Assembly: GCF_945290125.1 (NCBI RefSeq)
Contig: NZ_CALYQV010000004.1
Location: 1 to 62,132, forward strand
Source: an uncultured Lactobacillus sp.
GTDB lineage: Bacteria > Bacillota > Bacilli > Lactobacillales > Lactobacillaceae
Length of the DNA stretch: 62,132 nt
Direction of reading: 5' to 3'
The notes beneath the pieces are model-generated. The model made no database searches. It had not been told where the DNA came from and saw only the letters and a program-made list of their open reading frames with translations. Shown piece by piece: positions 36,969 through 47,017 of the stretch (its first letter is position 1; the number at the start of each line of letters is the position of its first letter). Made by a program: the position numbers and the translations under genes.

Positions 36969-38248
36969 TTATTCATCTCACGAATTTGCTTCATAGCATT
37001 ACGCAGACTTGAAGTATATTTTTGGTAGCAAAATAATATTAGACCCGTTGGATCAGTTTTAGCCCGACCAACTCTCCCCGCAATTTGGACCAAACTAGAA
37101 GTATTATAAATTTTATCATCAGCCTGGACCACAATTACCCAAACATGATTAAAGGTTACTCCACGTTCCAAAATAGTAGTGGTAACAAGCAATTGTATTT
37201 GTCCGCGCCTGAATTTATCAACTTTTTTAATTCTTTGTACATCATTAGCATGTACACCCTCTATTGTTACTTGCTTGAATTCAGGTTCATTTTTAAGCGC
37301 ACTAACATATGGTTTAATCAAATCAATTTTGGGCAAAAACAAGAGTAGTGGATGCTTAGCCTTAATTACTTTGCTAATTTCTTGCATAAGTTTTGGATTA
37401 ATCCGTTTACCTTCTAAAAATGGACGTAAAAACAGTTTTTCTTTTGGTACAGGCAAAAGATGGCCATGAAAACGTCTGTTTAACTTTAATTGCTGAATTT
37501 TGCCTATTTTAACAAGTTTTAACAGTTTTTTTGTTGGTGTTGCTGTCAAATAGACCATCCGGCCATTATTTTTAAGCGCATTATTCGCTGCAAAATTAAG
37601 CCCAGGATTTTGCACATATGGAAAAGAATCAGCCTCATCAATGATCAATAAGTCAAAAGCATGGAAAAATTTTAATAATTGATGGGTGGTACAGATGCTT
37701 AATTGCTCTAAGCCTGGCTCTCGGTATTCATGTCCATGATATTTACCAATTCTGATTTTAGTGAATGCCATCTGCAAGCGGGAAAATAATTCATTAACTA
37801 CATCTATTCTCGGTGCAGCTATGCAGCACCGCTTTCTTTCCGCTAAACAGTGAGCAATCAAAGGAAACATCATTTCAGTTTTACCAGCACCGGTTACTGC
37901 ATGAACTAAAGTATTTTGCTTATTTATGTAATTCTGAACCAAATCCTTAGCGATTTTTTCTTGTTGAGCTGTTAATTTACCATCCCAAGTTAAGCCACCG
38001 TTTCTTGTTTGAGGGAAGTTTACTTTCTCCCCACTACGAATAAGATAATCACCTTCAACTACTCTTCCTAAACCAATACATTCGCGACAATATCTTTTGC
38101 CGTTCGGCAATTTAGCCCAAACCTTAGCATTGCATCGTGAACACCGATCATTGATGATAGCCTTGATTTTTGTTATACCTTTCTTTGTGCTAAAATCCAT
38201 TTGACTACTAAGCCATTGACGACCAGCAAGATGAGAAATATTTTCCAT
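36965..38248 (-). CDS. comFA: competence helicase ComFA
   Basis: 427 aa DEAD-box ATPase that powers single-stranded DNA entry during transformation. N-terminal zinc finger with Cys36, Cys39, Cys54 and Cys57; Walker A VTGAGKTE (about 118-125); IDEADSFP as motif II; QIAGRVGRA as motif VI. Start ATG 38248 has GGAGGA 4 nt upstream; the TTG at 38260 is within the ribosome site. Divergent from yigZ. Complete, so uptake machinery at this locus is not decayed. Confidence 0.95.
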   Translation of the reverse strand: MENISHLAGRQWLSSQMDFSTKKGITKIKAIINDRCSRCNAKVWAKLPNGKRYCRECIGLGRVVEGDYLIRSGEKVNFPQTRNGGLTWDGKLTAQQEKIAKDLVQNYINKQNTLVHAVTGAGKTEMMFPLIAHCLAERKRCCIAAPRIDVVNELFSRLQMAFTKIRIGKYHGHEYREPGLEQLSICTTHQLLKFFHAFDLLIIDEADSFPYVQNPGLNFAANNALKNNGRMVYLTATPTKKLLKLVKIGKIQQLKLNRRFHGHLLPVPKEKLFLRPFLEGKRINPKLMQEISKVIKAKHPLLLFLPKIDLIKPYVSALKNEPEFKQVTIEGVHANDVQRIKKVDKFRRGQIQLLVTTTILERGVTFNHVWVIVVQADDKIYNTSSLVQIAGRVGRAKTDPTGLILFCYQKYTSSLRNAMKQIREMNK

Positions 38249-38289
38249 TTTGTCCTCCAATGATAAATACGCAAAAAGGGCTGATTGTT

Positions 38290-38958
38290 TTGAATGAAAA
38301 TGAAAAAGAAAACTATTTAACCATTAAGGAAAATGGTGACCATGAATTAATAATTAAAAAAAGTCGCTTTATTGCCACTGTTATAAGAACTTTAACCGAT
38401 AAAGAGGCTGAAAGTGCAATTAATGCTGTTACCAAAAAATACCGTGATGCTACCCATAACACTTTTGCTTACACTATTGGATTAAATGACGAGCATGTCA
38501 AAGCAAGCGATAATGGTGAACCATCCGGAACCGCAGGTGTCCCAGAGTTAAAGGCACTTCAATTAATGAATCTTAAAAACGTTACCGTGGTAGTAACGCG
38601 CTATTTTGGTGGGATAAAATTAGGCGCTGGCGGCTTAATCCGTGCTTATTCCAACAGTGTCACTAAGGCCGTTGAGGCTATAGGAGTAGTTAAGCGCGTA
38701 CAGCAACAAGGCTTGAAATTTCAAGTTGATTATAAAAAATTTGACGAAACTCAGCATTACCTTAATCAAAAAAAGATTTTCATTGATAATATAGATTATG
38801 GAGCGCAAGTCACAATTTCCATTTTTATTGATGAAAACAAGTTAAAGCAACTCGAAAATGACTTAATCAATATTTTGGCGGGCAAGGTCAAATTTGAACT
38901 TCTTTCCCAAAGATATAATGAAGTTCCTGTCACTCAAAACAACTATCATGAGCAGTAA
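38290..38958 (+). CDS. yigZ: YigZ/IMPACT-family protein
   Basis: 222 aa. N-terminal UPF0029 (Impact) domain with KKSRFIATV (about 18-26), DNGEPSGTAGVP (about 78-89) and the signature TRYFGGIKLGAGGLIRAYS (about 104-122), plus a C-terminal ferredoxin-like DUF1949 domain. The role is uncertain; eukaryotic IMPACT affects Gcn2 control of translation. I prefer TTG 38290 (AAAGGG 9 nt upstream). The ATG at 38260 has no ribosome site and would overlap the divergent comFA leader. Confidence 0.9.
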   Translation: MNENEKENYLTIKENGDHELIIKKSRFIATVIRTLTDKEAESAINAVTKKYRDATHNTFAYTIGLNDEHVKASDNGEPSGTAGVPELKALQLMNLKNVTVVVTRYFGGIKLGAGGLIRAYSNSVTKAVEAIGVVKRVQQQGLKFQVDYKKFDETQHYLNQKKIFIDNIDYGAQVTISIFIDENKLKQLENDLINILAGKVKFELLSQRYNEVPVTQNNYHEQ

Positions 38959-38962
38959 AAAA

Positions 38963-38985
38963 GACTCACATTTCAAATGTGAGTC
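38963..38985. terminator. bidirectional terminator yigZ/tagO
   Basis: 11-bp perfect stem GACTCACATTT/AAATGTGAGTC with a 1-nt centre (effective 3-5-nt loop). The minus strand has TTTTTT after it, so it mainly serves tagO. Confidence 0.85.
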
Positions 38986-38996
38986 AAGTCTAAAAT

Positions 38997-40151
38997 TTAT
39001 TCTTTTTTCTTCTTTTTTAGTTGCTCAGGTTTATCTTGTCCCAGATGCCAAACTTCCACCGTTGGATCTTTTTTACTGCGTGAATTAATTAATTTTTGGG
39101 TTAAATTCAGCAAGGGCTTATACTTTTCACCTAAAAGCCCGATAGACTCTACGAAAAATTCAAGGGCAACAGCCAGACCAGCAATTAAGACCCACATGCC
39201 CCACATTGGCGACAATAAAAACAAAAGGGAGATAAAAGAGAAAACAAGTGATATTGCGTAAATACTTAAAACCGTTTGTCTGTGTGTCAAACCCATTTTC
39301 ATTAGTTGATGATGCAAATGATGCTTATCAGCCTGAGAAACGGGCCGATTATTAAGTTTTCGCCGAATCATAGCATAAAGCGTATCAGTAATCGGTACAC
39401 CTAGAATAGTAACCGGCACAAGTAACGAAATGAAAGTTACGTTCTTCAAGCCTTTAAGAGAAAATACGGCAATCATAAAGCCGATATATAACGCACCTGT
39501 ATCACCTAAAAATATTTTAGCCGGATGAAAGTTATATGGTAGAAAGCCCAGTAAACAAGCTGCTAGCATAAAACAACCGATCGGGATATAAAGCTGGCCG
39601 GTGTGCAAGAAGAAATAGCCGACAATTCCCATCGTTATGAGTGAAATCATAGAGACACCGTCAGCCAATCCATCAAGTCCATCAATTAAATCAACTGCAT
39701 TAGTTAAAGCTAAGATCCAAAAAATGGTAATTGGCAGACTCCACCAACCCAAATTTATTTGTTTGTTTAAAAATGGTAGGTTGAGAACATTCATTTTAAT
39801 ACCGGCAAGAAAATAAATTACTAAAGCGCCGATAAAAATGCCTAGCATTTTTTGTCTTGGTTTCAGCTCCATAATATCATCGATTATACCAGTTAAGACG
39901 ATTACACTAGAACCTAAAAGTATGCTAAATGCTTCATGGGTTGGAAACTGATCGCGCAGAAGAATAAAAGCTCCTATATTGAAGGTGACAAAAATACCCA
40001 ATCCCCCTAGGGTTGGCATTGGTTTTTTATTTACTCTTCTTTTATTGGGAATGTCGACAGCACCTAATACAAAAGCTAATCGCCTAATAAAAGGTGTGAT
40101 CGCAGCCTGTATAATCACTAAAAAGAATAATTCAACAATAATTTTAAACAT
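38997..40151 (-). CDS. tagO: undecaprenyl-phosphate GlcNAc-1-phosphate transferase
   Basis: 384 aa polytopic membrane enzyme (about 11 helices) that starts teichoic acid or wall polysaccharide synthesis by putting GlcNAc-1-P on undecaprenyl phosphate. WecA/TagO/MraY motifs: TLGGLGIF (about 47-54), NAVDLIDGLDGLADGVS (about 151-167), and FLGDTGALYIGFM (about 214-226). A Lys-rich end (SRSKKD... to KKKKKE) is cytoplasmic. Confidence 0.93.
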   Translation of the reverse strand: MFKIIVELFFLVIIQAAITPFIRRLAFVLGAVDIPNKRRVNKKPMPTLGGLGIFVTFNIGAFILLRDQFPTHEAFSILLGSSVIVLTGIIDDIMELKPRQKMLGIFIGALVIYFLAGIKMNVLNLPFLNKQINLGWWSLPITIFWILALTNAVDLIDGLDGLADGVSMISLITMGIVGYFFLHTGQLYIPIGCFMLAACLLGFLPYNFHPAKIFLGDTGALYIGFMIAVFSLKGLKNVTFISLLVPVTILGVPITDTLYAMIRRKLNNRPVSQADKHHLHHQLMKMGLTHRQTVLSIYAISLVFSFISLLFLLSPMWGMWVLIAGLAVALEFFVESIGLLGEKYKPLLNLTQKLINSRSKKDPTVEVWHLGQDKPEQLKKKKKE

Positions 40152-40396
40152 AGTCGGCTACTTTCATTTAAAGTTGTCTTAATTATACAGGGTAGAGTAA
40201 AAATGCACAAATTAGGTTGATTAAGTATGAGCATCTTTAAAATAGGAATACTTATAACTTTATGAAACTTCACTAGAAATTGAAAGTCGTAATTAGGATA
40301 TTCACTGAATAATAAAGATGTCAAAATTATCAAGAGCATACTTAAAAGAGCTAACTACTTCAACTTTGAAAGTAAAATTTGCTAAAGCGAATTAAA

Positions 40397-40426
40397 AAAA
40401 GGATTGAATTTGCATTCAATCCTTTT
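40397..40426 (-). terminator. terminator of rny
   Basis: 13-bp stem AAAAGGATTGAAT/ATTCAATCCTTTT with a 4-nt loop; a T run follows on the minus strand. From here to the tagO start (about 225 bp) I see no gene or clear signal. Confidence 0.85.
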
Positions 40427-40428
40427 AT

Positions 40429-42060
40429 TTATTTTGCAATTGATACAGCACGTTTTTCACGAATAACTGTTATTTTAATATTACCGGGGTAATCAAGTTC
40501 TTTTTCAATTTGATTGCGAATATCTCGTGCTAAAACAGTAATACGATCATCTGAAATTTTATCAGGTTCAACCATCACGCGGACTTCCCGCCCAGCCTGA
40601 ATAGCATACGCCTGTTTGACTCCATCATACCTATTTGCTATTTGTTCAAGGTCGGTAAGTCTTCTAATATAATTTTCCAAACTTTCACTTCTGGCACCAG
40701 GTCTTGCAGAAGAAATGGTATCCGCTGCAACTACCAATTCAGCAATAAATGATAACTTAGGCACATCCCCATGGTGTGCTGCAATTGCATTAACAACCAC
40801 ATCCGGCTCATGATATTTCCTTGTAAGTTCTACACCAATTTCTACGTGTGAACCTTCAATGTCATGATCGACTGCTTTTCCAATATCGTGTAATAATCCC
40901 GCGCGAACGGCTAATTTTTCATTTAATCCAAGCTCCGCAGCCATTGTACCAGCTAATTTTGCAACTTCAATTGAATGACCCAAAACATTTTGACCATAAG
41001 AAGTCCGGTATTTGAGTCTACCCAATATTTTAACCAGTTCTGGATTCATTTTATGAATCCCCAGCTCCATTAGAGCGCTTTCTCCGGCTTCGTAAATGTC
41101 ATCGTTTACTTCTTTACGGGCTTTATCAACAGTTTCCTCTATTCGAGCCGGATGAATCCGTCCATCTTTAATCAAACGTTCCATTGCTCTTTTCGCAATT
41201 TCACGCCTAATGGCATCAAAACCACTTAAAGTTACAACTTTTGGAGTATCATCAATTATAAGATCAACTCCAGTAAGTGCTTCAAAAGATCTGATATTAC
41301 GTCCTTCACGACCAATAATCCGACCTTTCATTTCCTCATTAGGCAAATCAACCACAGATACTGTTGTTTCAGCTACTGTATCTGCCGAACTACTTTGAAT
41401 TGCATCAATAATTATTTTGCGCGCATAATGGTCAGCCTTAGCTTTTACTTCTTGATTACTATTACTAATCAACTCTGCCCGTTCTTTGACTAACTCATCT
41501 GCCAATTGATCTAAAACAAGCTTTTTTGCCTGCTCTTTGTCTAAATGAGCCACTTCGTAAAGCTTCTGCGTAGTCTGTTCAACTAGTTCATCAGCTTTTT
41601 GTAATTTAGCAGCTAATTCTGTTTGCTTTTGCTCTAGCTGTTCATCTTTTTTGGTTAAATCATCCTCTTTTTCTTTTAGCAAAGAGTTCTTATGATCAAG
41701 AGTATCTTCTCGTTGGGTTAAGCGATTTTGATCGCGCGCAATTTTATCACGTTTGTCGTTTAATTCATCTTCAACTTTTTGTCGATAGTCTTGAATTTGT
41801 TCTTGAGCTTCAAGAATTTTTTCTTTTTTAGTGTTTTGCGCACTCTGTTTAATAGCATCAGCTGCTTGCTTTTGTGCATTGACTTCAGCTTTAGCAGCAT
41901 CAACTCGTGCTTTTGCTTCGGTTAAAATATGGTCGGCATCGTTTTGAGCATTCTGAGCCTTTTTCTCCCAGATACTTTTACGAATAGAGTATCCTACAAC
42001 AACGCCAACAATAATTGAAATTATAGCTATCGCGACGGGAATCAAAAATTTACTTATCAT
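40429..42060 (-). CDS. rny: ribonuclease Y
   Basis: 543 aa membrane-anchored endoribonuclease that starts mRNA decay. An N-terminal helix (about 4-24) is followed by a long charged coiled coil (about 30-210), a KH domain with the [12 protein letters not shown] loop (about 246-257), and an HD domain with [12 protein letters not shown] (about 385-396) for metal binding. The C-terminal part is complete. Confidence 0.97.
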   Translation of the reverse strand: MISKFLIPVAIAIISIIVGVVVGYSIRKSIWEKKAQNAQNDADHILTEAKARVDAAKAEVNAQKQAADAIKQSAQNTKKEKILEAQEQIQDYRQKVEDELNDKRDKIARDQNRLTQREDTLDHKNSLLKEKEDDLTKKDEQLEQKQTELAAKLQKADELVEQTTQKLYEVAHLDKEQAKKLVLDQLADELVKERAELISNSNQEVKAKADHYARKIIIDAIQSSSADTVAETTVSVVDLPNEEMKGRIIGREGRNIRSFEALTGVDLIIDDTPKVVTLSGFDAIRREIAKRAMERLIKDGRIHPARIEETVDKARKEVNDDIYEAGESALMELGIHKMNPELVKILGRLKYRTSYGQNVLGHSIEVAKLAGTMAAELGLNEKLAVRAGLLHDIGKAVDHDIEGSHVEIGVELTRKYHEPDVVVNAIAAHHGDVPKLSFIAELVVAADTISSARPGARSESLENYIRRLTDLEQIANRYDGVKQAYAIQAGREVRVMVEPDKISDDRITVLARDIRNQIEKELDYPGNIKITVIREKRAVSIAK

Positions 42061-42147
42061 GATTTCTATCGCCTTTTTTATTTTTTAGATTATTCACACA
42101 ATATTAATAATAAAGAACGATGGGACTTATGTCAAACGACATGAAAA

Positions 42148-42177
42148 AACCTTAACCCATTTTCACAGGTCAAGGTT
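42148..42177 (-). terminator. terminator of recA
   Basis: 10-bp stem with one G-T pair (AACCTTGACC/GGTTAAGGTT on the minus strand), 10-nt loop, then TTTTTTC. Confidence 0.75.
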
Positions 42178-42190
42178 TATTTCCTCGTAA

Positions 42191-43300
42191 TTAGCTTTTG
42201 CTGTCTGCTTCTTTTTTAGCAGAAGCTTCCTTTTCTGTATCAGCAGCTTTTTGGGCTTTTTTAGCTTTGATTTTCTCAGGATCTTCTCTTTCAGCAACTG
42301 ATTTTTCATCAATACCGAAAGCTTGACGAACCTGCTTTTGGACATCGTCATAGACATCAGGGTGATCTTCAAGATACTTCTTAGCATTTTCTCGGCCCTG
42401 TCCAATTCGTTCATCGTGATATGAATACCACGAGCCAGCCTTGGCTATAATGTCCTTGTCGGCCGCCATATCCAACAGTTCTCCACTCTGTGAGATGCCC
42501 TTACCATACATCATGTCAACTTCAGCAACTTTAAAAGGCGGTGCAACTTTGTTTTTAACTACCTTGATTTTTACACGGTTACCAGTAATTTCTCCACCGG
42601 TTTGCTTGATCTTTTCCGCTCTTCTGATTTCCAAGCGAATAGTGGCGTAAAACTTCAGTGCCCGACCACCGGGAGTAGTTTCAGGATTACCAAACATAAT
42701 TCCAACTTTTTCACGAATTTGATTGATAAAAATTGCAATAGTTTTGGTCTTATTAATATTACCCGAAAGCTTACGCAGAGCTTGACTCATTAAACGAGCT
42801 TGCAGACCAACATGACTGTCACCCATTTCTCCGTCAATTTCAGCTTGAGGCACAAGTGCTGCAACAGAGTCAACAACTAAAATATCAATCGCACCACTTG
42901 TAATCAACGTATCAGCAATTTGTAAACCTTCTTCACCAGTATTTGGCTGAGACAAAATAAGTGAATCAACATCAACACCCAACGCCTCCGCATAAGCCGG
43001 ATCCATAGCATTTTCGGCATCGATATAAGCTGCTGTGCCACCTCTTTTTTGCACTTCGGCTACTGCATGTAATGCAACGGTTGTTTTACCAGAAGATTCT
43101 GGTCCGTAAATTTCTACAATTCTACCCCGGGGATAGCCGCCAACTCCCAGGGCCGCATCAAGAGCAAGCGAACCTGAGGGAACGGTCGAAATTTTGGTGT
43201 CAGCTTTATCGCCCATACGCATAACAGCGCCTTTACCAAAATTCTTTTCAATTTTCTTAAGCGCATTTTCCAGTGCAGCTTGTTTTTCATCCTTGGCCAA
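42191..43300 (-). CDS. recA: recombinase RecA
   Basis: 369 aa. Forms filaments on single-stranded DNA, catalyses strand exchange and triggers LexA self-cleavage. Walker A GPESSGKT (66-73), L1 and L2 loops ([12 protein letters not shown] and [20 protein letters not shown], the latter given as ends NQIREKVG and ETTPGG), and a Lys/Ala/Glu-rich C-terminal tail (about 330-369). The start is TTG 43300 with GGAGG 9 nt upstream. An SOS box overlaps one of two possible promoters. Confidence 0.98.
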   Translation of the reverse strand: MAKDEKQAALENALKKIEKNFGKGAVMRMGDKADTKISTVPSGSLALDAALGVGGYPRGRIVEIYGPESSGKTTVALHAVAEVQKRGGTAAYIDAENAMDPAYAEALGVDVDSLILSQPNTGEEGLQIADTLITSGAIDILVVDSVAALVPQAEIDGEMGDSHVGLQARLMSQALRKLSGNINKTKTIAIFINQIREKVGIMFGNPETTPGGRALKFYATIRLEIRRAEKIKQTGGEITGNRVKIKVVKNKVAPPFKVAEVDMMYGKGISQSGELLDMAADKDIIAKAGSWYSYHDERIGQGRENAKKYLEDHPDVYDDVQKQVRQAFGIDEKSVAEREDPEKIKAKKAQKAADTEKEASAKKEADSKS

Positions 43301-43347
43301 GACTCTTGTCCTCCTCTATCATAATTTCTTTAATTTAGTACGTAATA

Positions 43348-43377
43348 ATTATACTTTGCTTTAGTGTATATTTGCAA
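43348..43377 (-). promoter_or_regulatory. recA promoter
   Basis: Minus strand: TTGCAA (43377-43372), 18-bp spacer, TATAAT (43353-43348). A second option is TTGTTC (43393-43388), 17 bp, TATACA (43370-43365), whose -35 is inside the SOS box. Confidence 0.7.
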
Positions 43378-43386
43378 GAAAAAAGG

Positions 43387-43399
43387 CGAACAAATGTTT
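43387..43399. promoter_or_regulatory. SOS box (LexA/DinR site) of recA
   Basis: CGAACAAATGTTT fits CGAACNNNNGTTCG through GTT, with the final C and G replaced. It lies just upstream of the TTGCAA -35 and overlaps the alternative TTGTTC -35. Confidence 0.75.
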
Positions 43400-43450
43400 A
43401 TTATTTTTATTCACATTATTAAGTACGAAAAAGCTGCAAAAAACTTTAAT

Positions 43451-44110
43451 TTATTTTTTAAGGCCTTTGGGTTCCAAAACTTTTTGCAGGAAATTTAAAA
43501 TCACATCTGCCAAGATTGCCATTAATGCTGTAGGAAGGGCGCCAGCTAGTATAATGGCACTGCCATTAGTAGCATTGGTGCCGCGAATAATTATGTCTCC
43601 TAAGCCACCTGCTCCAACGAACGAACCAATTGAAGTGATACCAATTGCTATTACTAAAGCATTTTTTAAGCCGGCTATAATAACAGACATTGAGAGGGGT
43701 AATCTCACCATATAAAGTAGTTGCAGTTTTGTCATTCCCATTCCTTTTCCTGAATCAATGACATTCTTATTAACACTTTTCATACCAGTATATGTGTTTT
43801 TAATAATTGGCAAAAGTGAATAAAGCGTAACGGTGACAATAACGGTCATAACGCCTAGGCCCAAACCAATCATTACAATAGACAACAGGGCAAGCGAAGG
43901 AATCGTTTGAATAAAATTTGCAATTTCTACAACAAAATCTCCTAAATGTCCATTGCGCGAAATAAAAATTCCAACCGGTATACCAATAATAGCTGCAAAT
44001 AAAACGCCATAGATTGAAATCAAAAAAGTACGGTTAAATTGTGCTAATACATAACTACCATTATGGACATAATAATAAATAAATTGCTGCCATAAAGATA
44101 AATGAGACAT
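43451..44110 (-). CDS. opuCD: osmoprotectant ABC transporter permease (OpuCD type)
   Basis: 219 aa, about six transmembrane helices, BPD-transport permease family. The ATPase-contacting loop is DSGKGMGMTKLQLLYMVRLPLS (residues about 117-138, key residues G-M-G-M-x8-RLP). Second permease of a quaternary-ammonium transporter importing carnitine, choline or glycine betaine. Its ATG overlaps the stop of the binding-protein gene by 1 nt. Last gene of the operon. Confidence 0.9.
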   Translation of the reverse strand: MSHLSLWQQFIYYYVHNGSYVLAQFNRTFLISIYGVLFAAIIGIPVGIFISRNGHLGDFVVEIANFIQTIPSLALLSIVMIGLGLGVMTVIVTVTLYSLLPIIKNTYTGMKSVNKNVIDSGKGMGMTKLQLLYMVRLPLSMSVIIAGLKNALVIAIGITSIGSFVGAGGLGDIIIRGTNATNGSAIILAGALPTALMAILADVILNFLQKVLEPKGLKK

Positions 44111-45045
44111 TATTTCTCCCCCCTAAAGTAATTATGTTTTTCTAAAAATTGCTGTGCAACCGTAGCTGGTTCAAGTAGCTTGTCATCTACTTGGAAGTTC
44201 ATTTTACGTATATCATGAACACTCACATTACCCACTAATCTTTCCAAAATTGCTTTTAATTCAGGATGCTCTCTTAACAAATAGTTATTGATTAGCATTC
44301 CACAATTATATGGTGGAAAGAAATGCTTATCATCTTTTAACAGGTGCAAATTGTAACTATCAATCCTGCCATCAGTAGAATAGCCTAGAATAACATCCAT
44401 CTTACCGCTTTTCAGGGCTGAATATACTAAGCCGATATTCATAGGGTGTGCTTTAGAAAAGGTTAATCCATAAGCTGTTTGAAAAGCAGGATAACCGACT
44501 CCTGGAGCATTTACCCATTCGGAAGCTACACCGAAAGAAAATTTATCTTTAACTTTCTTTAAATCAGAAATCTTATACAGATGGTACTTCTTTTGATCTT
44601 TTGCTCTCACCATAAAAGCATAATTATTAGCAAAACCATATGTATGCAAATAAGTTTGGTCCCATCTCTTTTTTACTTCACGCCTAACCGTATTATTTGC
44701 CTTTTTGGAATTCTTAATAGCCGGCAATAGAAGATTTGCAGTTAGTTCACCACCATCATAAGCAGCAGCTTGAATATCGGCATCATGTCGAATTAGAGCT
44801 TGATGCTGCATAGGAGCAGAACCTAAATTATTAACGATCGAAGTTTTATATGAAGTTTCATGTTCAATCAATTGGGCAACAATATTGGCCATAATTTGTG
44901 ATTCAGTAGTTGTTAATGCCGTAATTCTAATATTTTCCTGACTGCCCTGACTATCAGAAAGTCCAGGCAAGCCACAAGCACTAGTAGTTAACATAATAAA
45001 CAAGGCTGTTATCATCAGTAATATTTTTTTAAAATACTTTTTCAT
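44110..45045 (-). CDS. opuCC: osmoprotectant-binding lipoprotein (OpuCC type)
   Basis: 311 aa. Lipoprotein signal peptide with lipobox TSAC (Cys24), so it is anchored outside the membrane by Lgt and signal peptidase II. The rest is an OpuAC-like type II binding domain (ITALTTTESQIMANIVAQL near 40-58; GYSTDGRIDSYNL near 212-224, where the family carries ligand-contact residues). It hands quaternary ammonium solutes to the two permeases. The exact ligand is not readable. Confidence 0.9.
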   Translation of the reverse strand: MKKYFKKILLMITALFIMLTTSACGLPGLSDSQGSQENIRITALTTTESQIMANIVAQLIEHETSYKTSIVNNLGSAPMQHQALIRHDADIQAAAYDGGELTANLLLPAIKNSKKANNTVRREVKKRWDQTYLHTYGFANNYAFMVRAKDQKKYHLYKISDLKKVKDKFSFGVASEWVNAPGVGYPAFQTAYGLTFSKAHPMNIGLVYSALKSGKMDVILGYSTDGRIDSYNLHLLKDDKHFFPPYNCGMLINNYLLREHPELKAILERLVGNVSVHDIRKMNFQVDDKLLEPATVAQQFLEKHNYFRGEK

Positions 45046-45058
45046 GATGAATACCTCC

Positions 45059-45682
45059 TTATATTCCTTTTGGTGTTAATTTACGTTCTAGCTTACCCAA
45101 TAAATAATCAGTTAGAAGTGCCAATATGATGACAGGAATGGTACCACCAAAAATTAGATCAGTTTGATATAGACTAAGGCCATTAAAGATGAAGTCGCCA
45201 AGACCTCCAGCACCTATATAAGAAGCCAAAGTAGCCCACGCAATAACATAAATAGCAGAAAGTCTTATTCCCGCCATGATCACAGGCATTGCTAAAGGAA
45301 TATCAACTTTCAAGATTAATTGCATATTCGTCATACCTAAGCCGCGAGCTGAATCAATAGTGTCTGGGTTTACCCCCATTAGGCCCACATATGTATTACG
45401 CAAAATAGGCATTAAACTATAAAGAAAAAGTGCAATAATTGCGGGCAATTTACCAATACCGAAGAAAGGAATCATGATCGCGAGCAATGCCAAAGCTGGT
45501 ATGGTTTGTAGCATACTGGCAATAGCAATCACGACTTTTGCCACTCGCGGAAATTTCATTAATATGATACTTAATGGAACTGCCACAATTATTCCTAAGC
45601 CTAGTGAAATAGCTGAAATATATATTTGTTGCCATGTTTTTACTAATAATTCTGAGCCATGTTGTGCAAAAAAGGCTGACAT
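45059..45682 (-). CDS. opuCB: osmoprotectant ABC transporter permease (OpuCB type)
   Basis: 207 aa, about five to six membrane helices, homologous to the permease at 43451. Its contact loop is [20 protein letters not shown] (centred near residue 115). I chose ATG 45682, which follows the ATPase stop by 1 nt and has GAGGCGA 7 nt upstream. The longer open frame to 45769 would run 86 nt into the ATPase gene. Confidence 0.9.
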   Translation of the reverse strand: MSAFFAQHGSELLVKTWQQIYISAISLGLGIIVAVPLSIILMKFPRVAKVVIAIASMLQTIPALALLAIMIPFFGIGKLPAIIALFLYSLMPILRNTYVGLMGVNPDTIDSARGLGMTNMQLILKVDIPLAMPVIMAGIRLSAIYVIAWATLASYIGAGGLGDFIFNGLSLYQTDLIFGGTIPVIILALLTDYLLGKLERKLTPKGI

Positions 45683-45683
45683 T

Positions 45684-46859
45684 TTAGTTCGCCTCTTTTT
45701 CCGTATTATTTTGCGTGTGGCCTTTATCGCCCCATATTTTTTGGTAAACGACATTAACCAAACTTGCACGAGTAACTATACCGACTAATTTATTATCACC
45801 ATCAATAACCGGAATATAACTTTTGTTGCGGCTCATGATGCGACTAAAATTGTCCCGCAAATATTCATCTGGACCAACTGTGCTTAATTTAGTAATTAAA
45901 ATATCACTAACGCTGCTTGCGTTAGAATAATTGCGCTGCAAATCATCAATCGAAATATAACCTTTAAGGTGGTCACTATTATCAACCACTAAAAGCGTAT
46001 CGACACGGTGTTCCTTCATCATGGTTAAGGCATCAGGCAAAGAGGCACCCAAGTCAATCTTAATTGGATTAGTCATCACGTTTTTAACTTTTACGGTTTC
46101 ATATTTTGCTTCAGACAAGCGCTCTTCACCGATCAAACTTTTAACATAGTCATTAGCAGGATGATGTAAAATCTCTTCAGGCGTTCCTACTTGAATCAAC
46201 TGCCCATCATGCAAAACAACTACTTTAGTAGCTAACTTTAACGCTTCATCCATATCATGAGTGACAAAAACAATTGTTTTGCCTAATCGCACTTGTAAGT
46301 TTTGTACCAAATTCTGTAAACTTTCACGAGTTATCGGATCTAACGCACCAAATGGCTCATCCATTAATATTAGATTTTGGTTTGCTGCCAGTGCACGTAC
46401 AACTCCAATTCTTTGTTGTTGACCGCCAGATAGCTCAGTTGGATACCTGTCTAAATATGATTCCGGCAATTCAGCCATTTGAATCAACTTTTGCGCTTCA
46501 CCAGCTAATTTTTCTTTAGGCCATTTTAATAACTTGGGTACTAAAATGATATTATCCCTAATGGTCATATGAGGCATCAAACCATTATTTTGAATAACAT
46601 ATCCAATATGACGTCTTAAGTTGACGGGATTAAAACTTTTAACGTTTTTACCGTTAACCAGCACTTCGCCTTTAGTTACGCTGTTCATGCGATTAATCAT
46701 TCGCATCAAAGTAGTCTTTCCTGAACCGGAGGTGCCAATTAGGCAGCAAAAATCACCTTTATCTATTTCAAAACTGATATGGTTAACAGCCGGATTTTTC
46801 ATTTTAGGATATATCTTGGATACATCTTTGAACTCAACCATTGGTATTTTTTCTCCCAT
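45684..46859 (-). CDS. opuCA: osmoprotectant ABC transporter ATPase with CBS domains (OpuCA type)
   Basis: 391 aa. ABC domain (about 8-245): Walker [10 protein letters not shown] (42-50), signature LSGGQQQR (about 143-150), Walker [14 protein letters not shown] tandem CBS pair follows (about 258-375); in this family it senses ionic strength or cyclic di-AMP and gates transport. ATG 46859 has GGGAGG 7 nt upstream. First gene of the four-gene operon. Confidence 0.93.
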   Translation of the reverse strand: MGEKIPMVEFKDVSKIYPKMKNPAVNHISFEIDKGDFCCLIGTSGSGKTTLMRMINRMNSVTKGEVLVNGKNVKSFNPVNLRRHIGYVIQNNGLMPHMTIRDNIILVPKLLKWPKEKLAGEAQKLIQMAELPESYLDRYPTELSGGQQQRIGVVRALAANQNLILMDEPFGALDPITRESLQNLVQNLQVRLGKTIVFVTHDMDEALKLATKVVVLHDGQLIQVGTPEEILHHPANDYVKSLIGEERLSEAKYETVKVKNVMTNPIKIDLGASLPDALTMMKEHRVDTLLVVDNSDHLKGYISIDDLQRNYSNASSVSDILITKLSTVGPDEYLRDNFSRIMSRNKSYIPVIDGDNKLVGIVTRASLVNVVYQKIWGDKGHTQNNTEKEAN

Positions 46860-46893
46860 AAATTTTCCTCCCTTTCAATATTTCCTTAATTTA

Positions 46894-46922
46894 ATCCTAA
46901 CAAGTAAATGAAGCATAATCAA
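46894..46922 (-). promoter_or_regulatory. possible promoter of the OpuC operon
   Basis: Minus strand TTGATT (46922-46917), 17-bp spacer, TAGGAT (46899-46894) with an extended TG one base before it. Confidence 0.4.
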
Positions 46923-46966
46923 CAATTGCCCATTTTATGCCTTTTTTTATATTAAAAAGAAGCACA

Positions 46967-46993
46967 AAAAAGCACCGCCTTACAGTGCTTTTT
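46967..46993 (-). terminator. terminator of the pgsA operon
   Basis: 9-bp stem AAAAAGCAC/GTGCTTTTT with a 9-nt loop; a T run follows on the minus strand. Confidence 0.8.
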
Positions 46994-47017
46994 AATAAAA
47001 CTAAATTTTTCTTTAAT

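Noticed and set aside
40118-40339. 73-aa open frame upstream of tagO
   Set aside because: Overlaps the tagO start, has no ribosome site and an AT-driven composition.
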